Source: Cenococcum geophilum 1.58
Taxonomy: Eukaryota; Ascomycota; Dothideomycetes; Gloniales; Gloniaceae
Assembly (NCBI GenBank): GCA_001692895.1
Contig: KV748183.1
Location: 372,001 to 436,000 of the forward strand
Direction of reading: 5' to 3'
Length of the DNA stretch: 64,000 nt
Below, in pieces: positions 50,640 through 63,236 of the stretch. Position 1 is the stretch's first letter. Each line of letters opens with the position of its first letter. Below the pieces are notes generated by a model. The model saw only the letters and a list, made by a program, of their open reading frames with translations, searched no databases and was not told the DNA's origin. Made by a program: the position numbers and the translations under genes.

Positions 50640-53600
50640 CTTGCTAGACAGCTTAGACCTAAAGAAATATTATATCCTTGCTATATAAGAGCCGTATTAT
50701 AATGCCTATATATAATTAATATACTACCCCTAAGGATTCCAGCTCCTATATAAACTAAAAGCAGCTATACGCGTATGCTTTATAATTAGCAAGGCTATTA
50801 GCCTATCCTTATAGTTATAGTAAGCAGTTAACCTAGATATTATAGTTATAATAATTTAGACATATAGGGGACCGGTTTAGATTATTAATATATATAACCC
50901 TAGGGTTAAAGGGGTCCTATAAACAGAGAATATTATATTAGCAATAAGCTTACTAGAAACTAGAGATATAGAGTCTATCCTATTAAGAGATATAAACCTC
51001 TACTACCCGCGATAGGGGGGTATTTATATTGCTGCTAAATAATAGGTAGAGTGCCTACTAAAAGCTATAGACACCTAGGGCCTTAAGCTAGCCACCCCCC
51101 TAGGAGCAATTATATGGTAATGAGGTACCGCTAGAAGTATAATTAACCTTATATTTATAGATAAAGGCCTATACTAAAGACTTAAAAGGTGTAACCCCGA
51201 AGAAGAATGGGCACTTACTTTAGACTATATCCCTATCTAAATACAGCTAGATCTGGATATTAAGGCATAATTAAATAGTAAAAGATATGTAATAAGAAAG
51301 CTTAAGATAGATAGCTTCCTTAATATAGTTAAACAATAACTTTAAAACCTAGAAGAAATCCACCTAATACCAAATAAGTGAGGCTTAGTGGCTACCCCTA
51401 AGGAAATTAACCAAAGACTAGAAAGGATCTAGGTAGCAATTAAAAATAGGTTAGAAGAGCACTGCCTAGTCTTAAAAGCGGGCCCCTATGCGCGATATAT
51501 ATAGTCCGTATAATACGCGGTTCTTATTACTAGCCAATGATAAGTAAAAAGAAAATATATAAGTAGCCACGATCCTAAAGATAAGAGATATTACAAAGAT
51601 ATAAAAAACTAGCTAAAGAATACCCTAAAAAAAAGTAAGGAATAGCTAGAGATGGTTTATAAATAAGTATATTACTAACCTAAGCCTCCCCTATAATAAA
51701 GGTCTTTAAAGGATAGTAAAATAAGTAAAGAGAAAGGTAGGATATTTAGTAGAAGATCCACACCTCCCGCCCCTGCGAAGACTAGGTGAATTATTAGCTA
51801 TAAGTAATAATAAGGAGAAGGTAAAAATCCTTATAGAAAGATTTTTCCCCTAACTAGCTTTAGTAGACCTTAGCGATATTATAGGTAAAGCACCGGTGAC
51901 TCGCCTAAGGGTTAATAGTAATATAACAACCAAAGAAATGGCCAGAACTATTAGCCGCCTTTTAAATAATATAGTACTAGGATTAGATAGGATCCTAAAT
52001 AAAGCCCTAAAGACCTATGGACTACTAATAGCACCTTAGCTTACAGATATAGCTAGAGTATACTTTGTAATAGGCTACTACCTAAGACTTAGAAGAGCTA
52101 TAATAACGTTTATCCTACGTAAAGAAGGTAAAGTAAACTACTTATTTTTAGGGAGCTACCGCCCTATTACCTTAGAGAATACCCTTAGTAAGATCTTAGA
52201 AAGGGTAATAGCGAACTATATAGCAGATATAGTAGAGGAACACGCCTTACTACCATAAAGCTAAATAGGGGTAAGAAAGAACTACTTAACACTATTAGCA
52301 CTTACGCTACTCGCTACTACTATTAAATTAGCATGGGCGATATAAAGGGACTTTATAGTATTAATGCTTAGCCTAGATATTAGTGGCGCCTATAACAACG
52401 TACCCTATAAGCGTCTCCTATATATCCTTAGAGCAAAAGGCTTCCTAGAATAGATTATATAATTTATTTAAGGGTTTATAGGCCAAAAAGAAACATTATT
52501 AGTCTTTAGCGGATACTAAAGCCCCCCTATTATAGTTGTAACAGGAATACCATAAGGATTACCCCTCTCGCCTATACTTTTTCTTTTCTTTATAAGTAAC
52601 CTACTTAACTCCTTTAAGGAAGGGGCGACCTAAGGGATAGGCTTTATTAATAATACAAACCTAATTATATACGGGCTAATAGCCGTAAAGAATTGCAGAA
52701 CGCTAGAGAAAGCTTATAATACCTATATAAAATAGGCAAGACAATATAAAGTCCAATTCTTACTAAAGAAGTACTAGCTAATCTACTTTATAAGAAAACG
52801 CAACTAATCTATAGATCTTTAGCATATAATTCGTATCTAAGGCTTTAGGGGTTAGCTAGTTTAGGGCCTAAGAGTATTAGGAGTATAGGTAGACAGTAAG
52901 CTTTGGTAGAGCGTATATACGGCCTAAGCGGCCTATAAGGGCCAAGTATAGTACATTGCATTATCTAGGATTGTTAATTCTATATAGGGCCCATGCTTCT
53001 AGAGGTTACGCCTACTATATACAGTAGTTGTCCGGCTAACTATAATATATAGGTCTAGTATTTAGGCTATTAAAGAATCTAAGAAAGGCCCCCTTAAATC
53101 GCTCCTTAAACTACTCTAAAAGGTCTAAATAGCCTACCTCTAGAGTATAATAGGTGGATATAAGCGAACGGCTATAGTACTGCTTAAGAAGGAAGCTAAT
53201 ATTCCCCCCCTATAACTATATATTAAAGCCACTATAATATAAAAGGCGTAAAAGGAACGTAACTTTAATATTATAAAGTATATTAAGACACGCCTAAATA
53301 AACTATAAAGGGACCCTAAGGCGCCTTATAGGAGAACAAACTAATAACCCTAAAGTAGGGAAGATATATTGGAGAAATAGGTAAAGAAAGCAGAAGAAGA
53401 ATAGTACTACTTTAGGGCCCAGGCCTATATAGAGGAGGAAGGGAGATATATAAGAGGCTAGTAAGGACAACAGTAAGAAAGAGAAAAGAGCTAAAGTAAA
53501 GTATAAAAAAATGCTGGGAAACTAACTACCGTAATATAATACTGGCTAGACTAACGCTAGAGAGGCGTATAGGAGTTAAAGGTATAGAGGTTAACTAAGG

Positions 53601-53990
53601 CAAAAAGAACCTAAGCCGTAGTATAGTTAACGCTATAGGGGGTAAATACTCTAGGGCTCTAAGAAGGCCTAATAAAGGCAGAAAATATAATAGCAACACT
53701 TTTAAGAACAGAAGTAATAGGACTAAAAGACTAGCTCTACTGGGTGGGTATCCTAGTAGGTAGCCTAAGATATAAATATAGCTAGCTAAGACAGACACTA
53801 AAGTACGTAATACTACTATGCCCCTTATATACTAACCAAGAAGCAATACTCTTAGTAGCTGGCATAAAGAACTATAAGACACTGCTCTTAATACAAAAAG
53901 GCCTTAAGGCGGTCACCTAGTAGCTTATTAGCTAAAATGTACTAAACTAGTTTTAGGTTATAAAGGAAATGGCAATAAAAAATAGGGGGG
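50640..53990 (+). pseudogene. LINE-2 ORF2, endonuclease-RT relic
   Basis: The endonuclease (about 50,650-51,260) is recognised by IAIQEPYYN, by a (G)DINLYYPR block where the family has GDFNLHHPRW, and by a C-terminal ARSIINLIF block (family: STIDLTF). The reverse transcriptase (about 51,950-52,800) shows LDISGAYNNVP, GIP.GLPLSPILFLFF and NNTNLIIYG, the last being the (V)DDTNL active-site block with the first Asp now Asn. The C-terminal region (about 53,790-53,960) has an LCPLYTNQEA block, then a conserved LINE tail. No RNase H block was found between RT and tail. Dozens of TAA/TAG codons interrupt it. Start and end are approximate. Confidence 0.72.
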
Positions 53991-56750
53991 CGAGTAATGG
54001 GTGCCCCCTAATGACTCTATAGTAGTAGAGTAAAGTTTACGATACTAGCGCGTCCGTAGGCTTGTTACGGCAGCAGTGGTTCCTAAGAAGGTTAAAAAGT
54101 AAGGTAGTAGGAGCACTACAGGTGACTTGCAGGCGCCTTATAGGCGCCCTATAGGCGAGTCCTAAAAGGCGGGGAGATGGATTACGGGGTTTTCTTAAAT
54201 AGAGTTTTCTCCCCATATATATATAAGGAGTAGTCCGTGTGGGCCTAATAGGGATCCGAATCGGACGTTAAGCAATAAATTATTATTATTATTAATATAT
54301 AAAATACCCTATAATTATACTAGATTAATATTTACCTAAGACCCCTTAATTAAATCGTCTATAATATAGGAAAGAACTTCTTATTTATAGAGTTTTAATA
54401 ATAAATAAAGGTAATAGTAATTAAGGTTAAGGAAGTCCTTATTAAGGTATATAATAGTATTAAAAAAGTAGAGCAATATTATACGCTATTACGCCACGTA
54501 TATAAGATTATCTCTTTAAAACTAGAGGATACTAGTAAAAAACTTACTTTATAAATAGCTATTAAAGCTATTAATAATTTTGCTAGCCTAAATAGACTTA
54601 TACCTATATTACTAGTTTTTAGTACCTACTCTTAAATAACTAATAATTCTTTACTATCTCCCTTTATTATATAATAAGCTAAGGCTATTTATAAGGTAAT
54701 AAAGGAGGTATAATATTTTTATGCTATACGATAGGTTAATAACGTATTAGGAATAAGAAATGGCCTAAATACCTTAACTATACTTAATCTATTACTCTAG
54801 TCTAAGGTACGCATATAGTATAAAAAAAGAGAATAGTTAGGCCCATATTAACTTATTATAATTAATAGTTAAACTTATACTATTTAAATGCCTTATAGAC
54901 CTACTTAATTCCGTTTAACTATTATTAAGCCTTACTATAAAAACAATAGTTTTAAGCCTTTATAGAATGCCCTAAAAGATGCCCTAAAGGAGAACTATAA
55001 TTAATATACTTTAGAAGACGACTATAATCCTAATATAATTATAGTAGATATACCGCAACTATAACGCAGTAGAGGTTGCCTAAAGGGATTATAAGATTAT
55101 TAATATCTTCTTAATTTTAAAGAGCAATTTATTACCGCTATTAAGAATAGAGTTAAGTTATTAATGGCCTTTATAATAGCTAAGGAGAAGGCTAACTTTA
55201 AGCTTATAAAATAGCTCTAAAAGGAAGGTTATATTATAACCTTAGGAGCTTCTTTCTAAGTATCTAATAAGTAGGAGATCGATAGTCTTATTATAAGAGG
55301 AGTCTTTATATTTAAGAAGTATAACCCTATTAAGTTTAATAGAGTTTATATTTTTAAGTTAAAAATAGTTAATAAGATTAAGGGTAAAGCTACTAATACC
55401 CTATTTAAAAAATTAAGGCTTATTATCTAAGGTTATAATAATAATAGTAAGGAGGTAATTTTTATGTAATCTCTTATAATCTAATAAGCTAGTTAGCGAG
55501 TTATTATTATACTAGCTCCCTCTTTAATAAAGAATAAAATAGCGGTCTATTTATAAGATATTACTTAAGCCTATACCTAATTAGAGACGAACCTTTAGCG
55601 CTTAATATTAGTATACCTTCTAGAGCAAATTTACTACTAATATCCTAAAGATACAATTATAGTTGTGCTTAAGCCACTATATAGAATTATAGAGGTAGGA
55701 ACTTATTAGTAGGCTATCTATAGCAATCACTATAAAGAGAAACTTTTAATAACTACTTCTATATTTAATTTATACTTCCTTATTATAACTATAGAAACCC
55801 TATTTAGAATTATTGGCATATAAACTAATAATATAATTGTCTTAAGAGATAGCTAATTCTTAGCTCTTAAAGAAGATAAGCTAGTAAAGGTAAATCTTAT
55901 AGCAAAGCTAAAGGAAAAGCTTAATTTAATAATATTATTAATTTTTAATAAATATATCCTCTCCCTAAGCAAGGATTCTATTGCCTTACGCTAGAAGGGT
56001 TAAGGTAAGAAGATTAATATTATTAATGTTAACTCTCTAAAATAAGAATATATAGAGTAACGCGCTTATAGAGCTTATATTACTTCTATCTATTAACCTA
56101 AGGCTTTATTTAATCTCTCTATTACTACCTAATACTAGAAACTAACTAAGGATAACGTTCTTACCCTAAATAAGCATCTCTCCTAGTAAATAAACTATCT
56201 TAATTAGGGACCACCCTATATGCCTATTAATCTTCCTACTACTAAGCTCTTTATATTTATTAATAGATTATTCATAAATAATAAAGATTTTAGCTCCTAG
56301 CTAGGATATAAAATTATTATTATAAATAAATCTACTAGAGAGAATAACTTTATAATTTATAGTAATCTTATCTATTAAAGCTTAACTAAGAGTAAGGGCG
56401 TTACTTAAAGCGTTTTAGCGTTAGAGATATATAAAATAGTTAGTGGAGTTAATATAGCAATTACAATTAGAACTACCCTAAAGATAATTATAGATTAACT
56501 TAAATTTCCCGTTATCCCTATAATCGTATATCCCAACTTATATTCCCTCTATAAGTATTTAATTAAGCTTAGTACTATAAAGGAGAAGCGCCTTATAATT
56601 AATATTATATCACTTTATTAATCCTACAAATAGTAAGAACTCTTTAAGATTTAATAAATTAATAGTTAAAATAACCTAGTAGATATAATAATAAAGGTAA
56701 ACCTAAATAAGGCTTTAGAAACGTTTATTAATATAAACACTCTATATATA

Positions 56751-56946
56751 TATTGGGAATAAAGGCAAATGGTCACCATATAAGGCATATTGCCGTCACG
56801 TGTGGCAAGTTGCCATTACGTGCCGCCGCGGCACTAGCGTGGTAAGGAACCTTAAGTTCCTTACCCCTTTCTTTAAGAATAAAGAATAACAATCATCATA
56901 CTATCTACGAACCGTAGCTACGTAATATCCCCTTGTGAGTCCAACA
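56751..56946 (+). repeat. 5' LTR of Copia B
   Basis: 196 bp, ending GTCCAACA. It contains a hairpin at 56,842-56,864 (GTAAGGAAC / GTTCCTTAC, loop CTTAA) equivalent in position to that of Copia C. The conserved primer-binding region (CTAATTAGTGGTTAAC) starts at 56,947. Confidence 0.9.
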
Positions 56947-59900
56947 CTAATTAGTGGTTAACTTTATAGTTATACCATAAAATAGCTAGGTTTTCACTAA
57001 GAAGAGACGAGCCACTATACCAGTGCTACTCGTGCTAGAGGAAGCTGTCTTTTAAGGTCAGAACTAGTCCTAAACCTTAAATAGAACTCTTCTATAAATC
57101 TAAGGATCTAAAGGCCAGAACTGGTCCTAAGCCTTTCTAAGATTACGGATTCTTGCGTCTATTACGCAGAACAACATACTTTATAAGTCTTTATAATTTA
57201 AGGCTAGAACTAGTCCTAAGCCCTATAATCGCAAATATACGTCACGAACGCGTACTAAATAATAATCCCTATACTACCAATATTCCCTTCCTCTAAAGAT
57301 ATAACTATAGCCACTCCGAACAACTAGAGAGACTCCTTACTACTAGGGGTAGCTATATACGCGAAACTCATTAATAAAGATTAGAACGCATTTACCTTTA
57401 ATATAATAACCTATACCGCAAAACAAGTTAACGGCTTTCTTCTATACCATATTCTATTCTACCAAGATAGCCACTACACCAATTTACAGTTATAGGAATA
57501 CTTTAGGAAAGATTTTATAGGATGGACCGCCGACACCTAGGCACTTGGCAATATTAATATTATTTAGGATTTTTAAAACTCCCTCCGAAGGAATGGGGTG
57601 TACGTTGCTAAGGACGGTAACCCAATTACTAGTAATATTTACGCCGTTCTTACTAGTATAGAAGAACCAGTATGGACAGAAGCTAAGATTATACGTTAAC
57701 TACGGAAACCTAAAACTAACCTATATTCTTTAGAAGGCAACTTTAATTTAGAATAAAACCCCTAAAACGCTACTCTCCCACCTAAAGGTGCTCTACCACC
57801 TAGAGGTGCTTTTTCTCTACCTCTACTACCTCTAACTCCTCTATCCTAGCCAACCGATGAGCCTCTATCTTAAGAAGTCACGAATCTAATAAAAGTATAT
57901 TTGGACGAAGAGAAGAAGTTTAGAGGAGAATTGTATAACATACTTGGAGTAAAACTATAGGTCTTTTATAACTGCTGTAATAAGGTCGAAATTTAACGCC
58001 ACTAGTTCTATTATGCTTTCTCTATTATGTTAAAGGGACGGGCGGCAACGTTCTATTACAACCATATTATAGGTAAAAACTATAGCTTTAATATAATGCT
58101 TTAGCTTACTAGAGCCCACTTTAAAACCGATAAGAACCGCTAACTCTATATATCCGAATGGCGGGAGACTATATTCTAGAGAGTTATCGCTTTTAACCTG
58201 ATAATAACTCGCCTAAAGTATCTTTAACTACTTTTTAATAAACTCTAGAAAATCTAACGCAGACTTACTAAAACTTACTAAAATAAGAACAGCCTAAGGG
58301 ACTAGGTTATCTTAGCATGCTATAGCGTTCCTAAGTGTAACTTAGCGCTATATAAACCTATAGACACATTTAAAGGAGTATATGCCGAGCTATACTCCGC
58401 TATAGGTACTGCAATACAAACACAAGAATCTTAATAGCTCTATACTAAAAGCCCTACCTAACTAAGCGTTCCTAACCAACATAATCACAACTAGACTAAT
58501 TAAACATATAGCGGCCGTGGTAGGGAATACGGTAAAGGGTACAATTAATGTTAACTACGAGGTAATTATAGAGGTCCTTATGGAGGTTTATTTCGAAATA
58601 ATCGCTAGAAGAAGTACTACGTTTATAAGAAGCCAAATTGCTAGTTAACTAGACACTCCCTTAATGAGCGAAAAGAGGTATATAATAAGTTCCGTCAAAG
58701 TGTAAAAAACGTCGGAAATCGTAAGGTCACTACGGCCTACTTTTAAAGCTTCCTAGTTTAATACAAAGGCATAGAAGACCTTAAGGGTGAGGTTAATAAG
58801 ACCGAATAGCTCCTTATAGATATGGAAATTAAGGACTACTCACCTAACTAATACTTTACTAAGTATAGTAAGGTAAATGGTACACAAACCGTCGCTATTC
58901 TTAATAACCAATCTACGCTCTATTTTATCATAAAGTTAGATATCTTTAACGAGCCAAAAAAGAGCTCCGCGTTTTCCTTTAACAACAGATACTCGGCGAA
59001 CGTCTTCCATAGTATTATGCCGGATACTAAAGCCGCAGGAATATTTACAGCAGGAGAACCTCAAGTTTAAGCCCTTTAGCAGCTTAATAGCTCTGTTTAG
59101 ATTAACCATTTAACGGCAGGCCAACACACAATTCGTTTTAGTAAAGGTACTATAATCTCTCTCGGCACAATTAGGGTTTAAACCCCCTTAGGGTATATTA
59201 CTTTTCACATTATTCCCACAAACACCCTATTTCTATTTTATATTAGAGATATAAATAAACTAGGCGTTAAGCTTAATAACCTTAAGAATATACTCGTGTA
59301 GGGAGATAATCGGGTGCCTATTGTACACAAGTAGGGTTACCCTTAGCTGCTCCTTTAACAACTAGAAAAGAGTATTGCTTAGAGCCATTTAACTAAGTTA
59401 GAGTTACGCCAACTATACCGTCGTTTTAGTCACCTATTAGTTCACCAATTACTTAGGGTTTTTTAGTAAGTAGGCTATAAAGTTAAGGTTAAGGCAATTA
59501 AGCATCTTATAAAATACTGCTACCACTGCCAAATGAACTAGAGGTCCCCTGGCCAATTCAAGTTCACCCTTAAAGATAACTATAACTTTAACTTCTGTAT
59601 TATCGTCGACGTTATATACCTTAGCGGCAAGCTAGTACTCTAAGTTATTAACTTCTTAACCTCCTTCTAAGCCGTACGATTCTTAAAGGATATATTAGCT
59701 AGGAACGCATAGGATACCCTTTAGTTATGCTAAATTAATGTCTACCTAGGACCCCCTAATTAAATCGTCCACAACGTAGGAAAGAACTTCTTATCTATAG
59801 AGTTCCAACAATAAATAAAGGCAATAGTAATTAAGGTTAAGGAAGTCCCTGTTAAGGCATATAATAGTATTAAAAAAGTAGAGCGATATTACGCGCCATT

Positions 59901-61436
59901 ACGCCGCGTATATAAGATTATCTCTTTAAAACTAAAGGACGCTAGCGAAGAACTTACCTTATAAATAGCTGTTAAAGCTATTAACAATTCCGCTAGCCTA
60001 GATGGACTTATACCTACGTTACTAGTCTTTAGCGCCTACCCTTAAATAACTAATAATTCTCTACTATCTCCCTCTATTATATAACGAGCTAAGGCTATTC
60101 GCAAAGTAATAAAGGAGGTACAATATCTATACGCTATGCGCCAGGTTAATAATACACTAGGAATAAGAAATGGCCTAAATACCTCGACTACGCTCAATCT
60201 GCCACTCCAATCTAAAGTACGGGTATGGCGTGAAAAGGGAGGATGGTTAGGCCCACATAAACTTATTACAATTAATAGTCAAACTTGCACTCTTTAGATG
60301 CCCTATAGACCTACTTAATTCCGTTTAACCGTTATTAGGCCCTACTATAAAGATAATAGTTCTAAGCCTTTGCAGGATGCCCCAGAAGATACCCTAGAAA
60401 ATACCCTAGAGGAAAACCATAATTAACGTGCCCTAGAAGGCGACTGTGATCCTAATATAATTATAGTAGATATGCCGCAACCATAACGCGGTAGAGGTCG
60501 CCCGAAGGGATTACGAAATCGCTAATATCTTATTAATTTTAAAGAGCAATTTATTGCTGCTATAGAGAGTAGAGTTAAGTTATTAATGGCCTTTATAATA
60601 GCCAAAGAGAAGGCTGACTTTAAGCTCGCAAAACAGCTCCAAAAGGAAGGTCGTATTATAACCCTAGGAGCTCCTTTCCAAGCATCCGACAAGCAGGAGA
60701 TCGACGGTCTTATTATAAGAGGAGTCTTTAAATTCAAGAAATATAACCCTACCAAGTTCGATAGAGTTCGCATCTTCAAGTTAAGAATGGTTAATAAGAT
60801 CAAGGGTAAAGCTACTGACGCCCCATTTAAGAAATTAAGGCTTGTTATCTAAGGTTACAACAATAATAGTAAAGAGATAATTCTTACATAATCTCCCACA
60901 ATTTAACAAGCTAGTCAGCGAGTTATTATTATATTAGCTCCCTCCTTAATAAAGAATAGAATAGCAGTTTATTTATAAAATATCACTTAAGCCTACACCC
61001 AATTAGAGACGCACCTTTAGCGCTTAATATTGGCATACCTTCTGGAGTAAATTCGCCACCAGTATCCTAAAAACACGATCATGGTTATGCTTAAGCCATT
61101 GTATAAAATCGCAGAGGCAGGAACTCACTAGTAGGCTACCTACAGCAAGCACCATAAAGAGAAGCTTTTAATAACTACTTCTATATTTAATCCCTGCTTC
61201 CTTATTATAACCATAGGAACCCCATTCGGAATCGTCGGTATGTAAACTGATAATATAATTATCTTAGGAGATGACCAATTCTTAGCTCTTAAAGAGGATG
61301 AGCTAGTAAAGGTAAATCTCATAGCAAAGCCAAAGGAAAAGCTTAACTTAATAACACCATTACTCTTCAATAGATGCATCCTCTCCCTAAATAAGGATTC
61401 CATTGCTTTATGCCAGAAGGGTTAAGGTAAGAAGAT

Positions 61437-61458
61437 NNANGTTATTAATGTTAATTCN
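61437..61458. other. ambiguous bases
   Basis: N at 61,437-61,438, 61,440 and 61,458 inside Copia B; sequencing or assembly uncertainty. Confidence 0.9.
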
Positions 61459-62557
61459 CTAAAGCAAGGATACGTGGAGTAACGCGCTTGTAAAGCTTAT
61501 ATTACTTCTATCTATCAACCCAAGGCTTTATTTAATCTCTCCGTTACCACCTAACACTAGGAACTAACTAAGGACGACGTTCTTGCCCTAAATAAACGTC
61601 TTTTTTAATAAATAAACCATCTTAATCGGGGACTACTCTACGTGCCTATTAATCTTCCTACCGCTAAGCTCTTTGTATTTATTAATAGATCGTTTATAAA
61701 TAATAAAGATTTTAGCTTCTAGTTAGGATATAAGATTATTATCACAAACGAATTTACTAGAGAGAATGACTTTATAATCTATAGCAATCTTATCTATTAG
61801 AGCTTAACTAAGAGTAAGCGCATTACCTAAAGTATTTTAGCGTTAGAGATATATAGAATAGTTAGCGGAGTTAATATAGCAATTACAATTGGAACTACCC
61901 TAAAGATAATTATAGATCGACTTAAACTTCCTATTATCCCTACAATCGTATATACCAATTTATTTTCCCTCTATAAGTGTTTAGTTAAGCTCGGTACTAT
62001 AAAGGAGAAGCGCCTTATAATTAATATTATAGCACTTCGGCAATCCTATAAGCGTTAAAAACTCTTTAAAATTCAATAGATTAATAGCTAAGATAACCCG
62101 GTAGATATAATAACAAAGGCAAACCCAAACAAAGCACTAGAGACATTTATTAACATAAATACTCTACGTATACAAGTTAAAAGTTAGGTTAAAAGGGAGT
62201 CCCTAGAAATTTCTTAGTTACATAAGGTCTTAAGATGTCCAGGAACTTTAACCGGCGGTTAAAGTTATCTAATTAGTTAGATTCTGCAGACCCTAACTTA
62301 AACCAGCCAATTAGGATTTTCCATCCCTAGGATGGAAAATCGCTATTAGCTCGCTTACCGCTAGCGCCTTAGCAGCCCTACTGACAAGATACCTACCCAT
62401 AACTTATAAGCAAGAAAGCACCACATACTAAGAGGCAAATTTTGGGATAGCGAGACTTATATTGCAATGGCAATAGTAAGTAAGAAGGATTAATTTTTGT
62501 TCCGCTAGTTAAGCGGTATATGTATATAGATGGCAACTATAAAAGAAGAGTTGCCAG

Positions 62558-62753
62558 TATTGGGAATAAAGGCAAATGGTTACCATATAAGGCATATTGC
62601 CGTCATATATAGCAAGTTGCCATTACGTGCCGCCGCGGCACTAGCGTGGTAAGGAACCTTAAGTTCCTCACCCCTTTCTTTAAGAATAAAGAACAACAAT
62701 CATCATACTATCTACGAACCGTAGCTACGTGATATCCCCTTATAAGTCCAACA
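62558..62753 (+). repeat. 3' LTR of Copia B
   Basis: 196 bp, paired with 56,751-56,946. A short purine tract (AAAAGAAGAG) precedes it at about 62,541-62,550, a plausible polypurine primer. Confidence 0.9.
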
Positions 62754-63070
62754 ATATATAAGTTAAAGGTTAGGTTAAAAGTGAGTAAGAGTATAATATT
62801 CTATAGACCCTAATTTTAACTAGCTAATTAGGATTTTCTATACCCAGTATAGAAATTTGCTATTAGCTTACTTATAAGTAGCGCCTTAGCGGCCCTAATA
62901 TAATATCTACCTACAACTTTAAGTAAGAAAGCACTATATGCTAAGAGGCAAATTTTAGGACAGCGAGACTTATATTATAATAGTAATAGTAAGTAAAAAG
63001 GATTAATATTTGTTACGCTAGTTAAGCAGTATTTATATATAGATAGCAGCTATAAAAAAATAGTTGCTAG

Positions 63071-63236
63071 TATTGGGAATAAGGCAAGCGGTCGTTATAT
63101 AACGCCGCGGCACTAGCGTAGTAAGGAGTCTTAGGCTCCTCGCCCTTCCTTATTCTAAATAATAAGCTTTATTAACCAATATTACTATAACCTACTTAAG
63201 TAGTTATTATTGGTGAGTTACCCTATGTGACCAACA
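63071..63236 (+). repeat. 3' LTR of Copia A
   Basis: 166 bp, paired with 39,779-39,944 despite 23 kb of later insertions between them. It ends ACCAACA, followed by the target duplication GTAAA. Confidence 0.88.

Larger units (their letters stand above)
48733..54293 (+). mobile_element. LINE-2: full-length Tad1/I-type LINE inserted in Copia A integrase
   Basis: This 5.56-kb element is flanked by perfect 14-bp target-site duplications AATATATAAAATAC (48,719-48,732 and 54,294-54,307). It has a 5' UTR of about 450 bp, ORF1 with zinc knuckles, ORF2 with endonuclease and RT, a C-terminal Cys/His-like region, and a 3' end with an ATT/TAA-repeat tail. Unlike LINE-1 I see no RNase H block, and the tail is TAA-type rather than poly-A, so the two are different families. 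The body is strongly RIP-mutated, but the first 250 bp are not. A 144-bp relative is at 33,531-33,674. Confidence 0.88.
56751..62753 (+). mobile_element. Copia B: youngest Ty1/Copia fossil, inserted near the 3' end of Copia A
   Basis: 6.00 kb, flanked by perfect 5-bp duplications ATATA (56,746-56,750 and 62,754-62,758), with 196-bp LTRs at each end. Order: gag (about 57,000-58,300), integrase (pre-integrase region from about 58,560, core about 59,550-60,050), RT (about 60,540-61,430) and RNase H (about 61,640-62,060). RT is recognised by a Copia-type block ending in KGKATDAPFKKLRLV inside the longest open stretch of the element (60,586-60,852). The integrase is recognised by a VKAHNSI-type block and its order before RT. 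The LTRs differ at about ten sites, all transitions, so it is younger than A and C. Still broken, with many breaks. Ns at 61,437-61,440 and 61,458 mark poor base calls. Confidence 0.92.
39779..63236 (+). mobile_element. Copia A: Ty1/Copia fossil split by three later insertions
   Basis: LTRs lie at 39,779-39,944 and 63,071-63,236 (166 bp each). The 5-bp target duplication is ATAAA / GTAAA (39,774-39,778 and 63,237-63,241), one transition apart. The element sits inside the RT of Gypsy fossil H. Its own sequence is in four pieces: 39,779-41,066 (LTR, gag), 47,014-48,732 (gag end, start of integrase), 54,308-56,750 (integrase, RT, RNase H) and 62,759-63,236 (3' end, LTR), about 5.93 kb in all. 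It was interrupted by Copia C, LINE-2 and Copia B. The LTRs differ at about two dozen sites, nearly all transitions, the most of the three Copia copies. It is broken throughout, with dozens of breaks. RIP forbids clock dating, but relative age is clear. Confidence 0.9.

Noticed and set aside
53595-53798. 67-codon minus-strand frame
   Set aside because: Antisense to LINE-2 ORF2; Leu-rich because the sense strand is TAG/AAG-rich.
61140-61403. 87-codon minus-strand frame
   Set aside because: Antisense shadow of the Copia B RT region.
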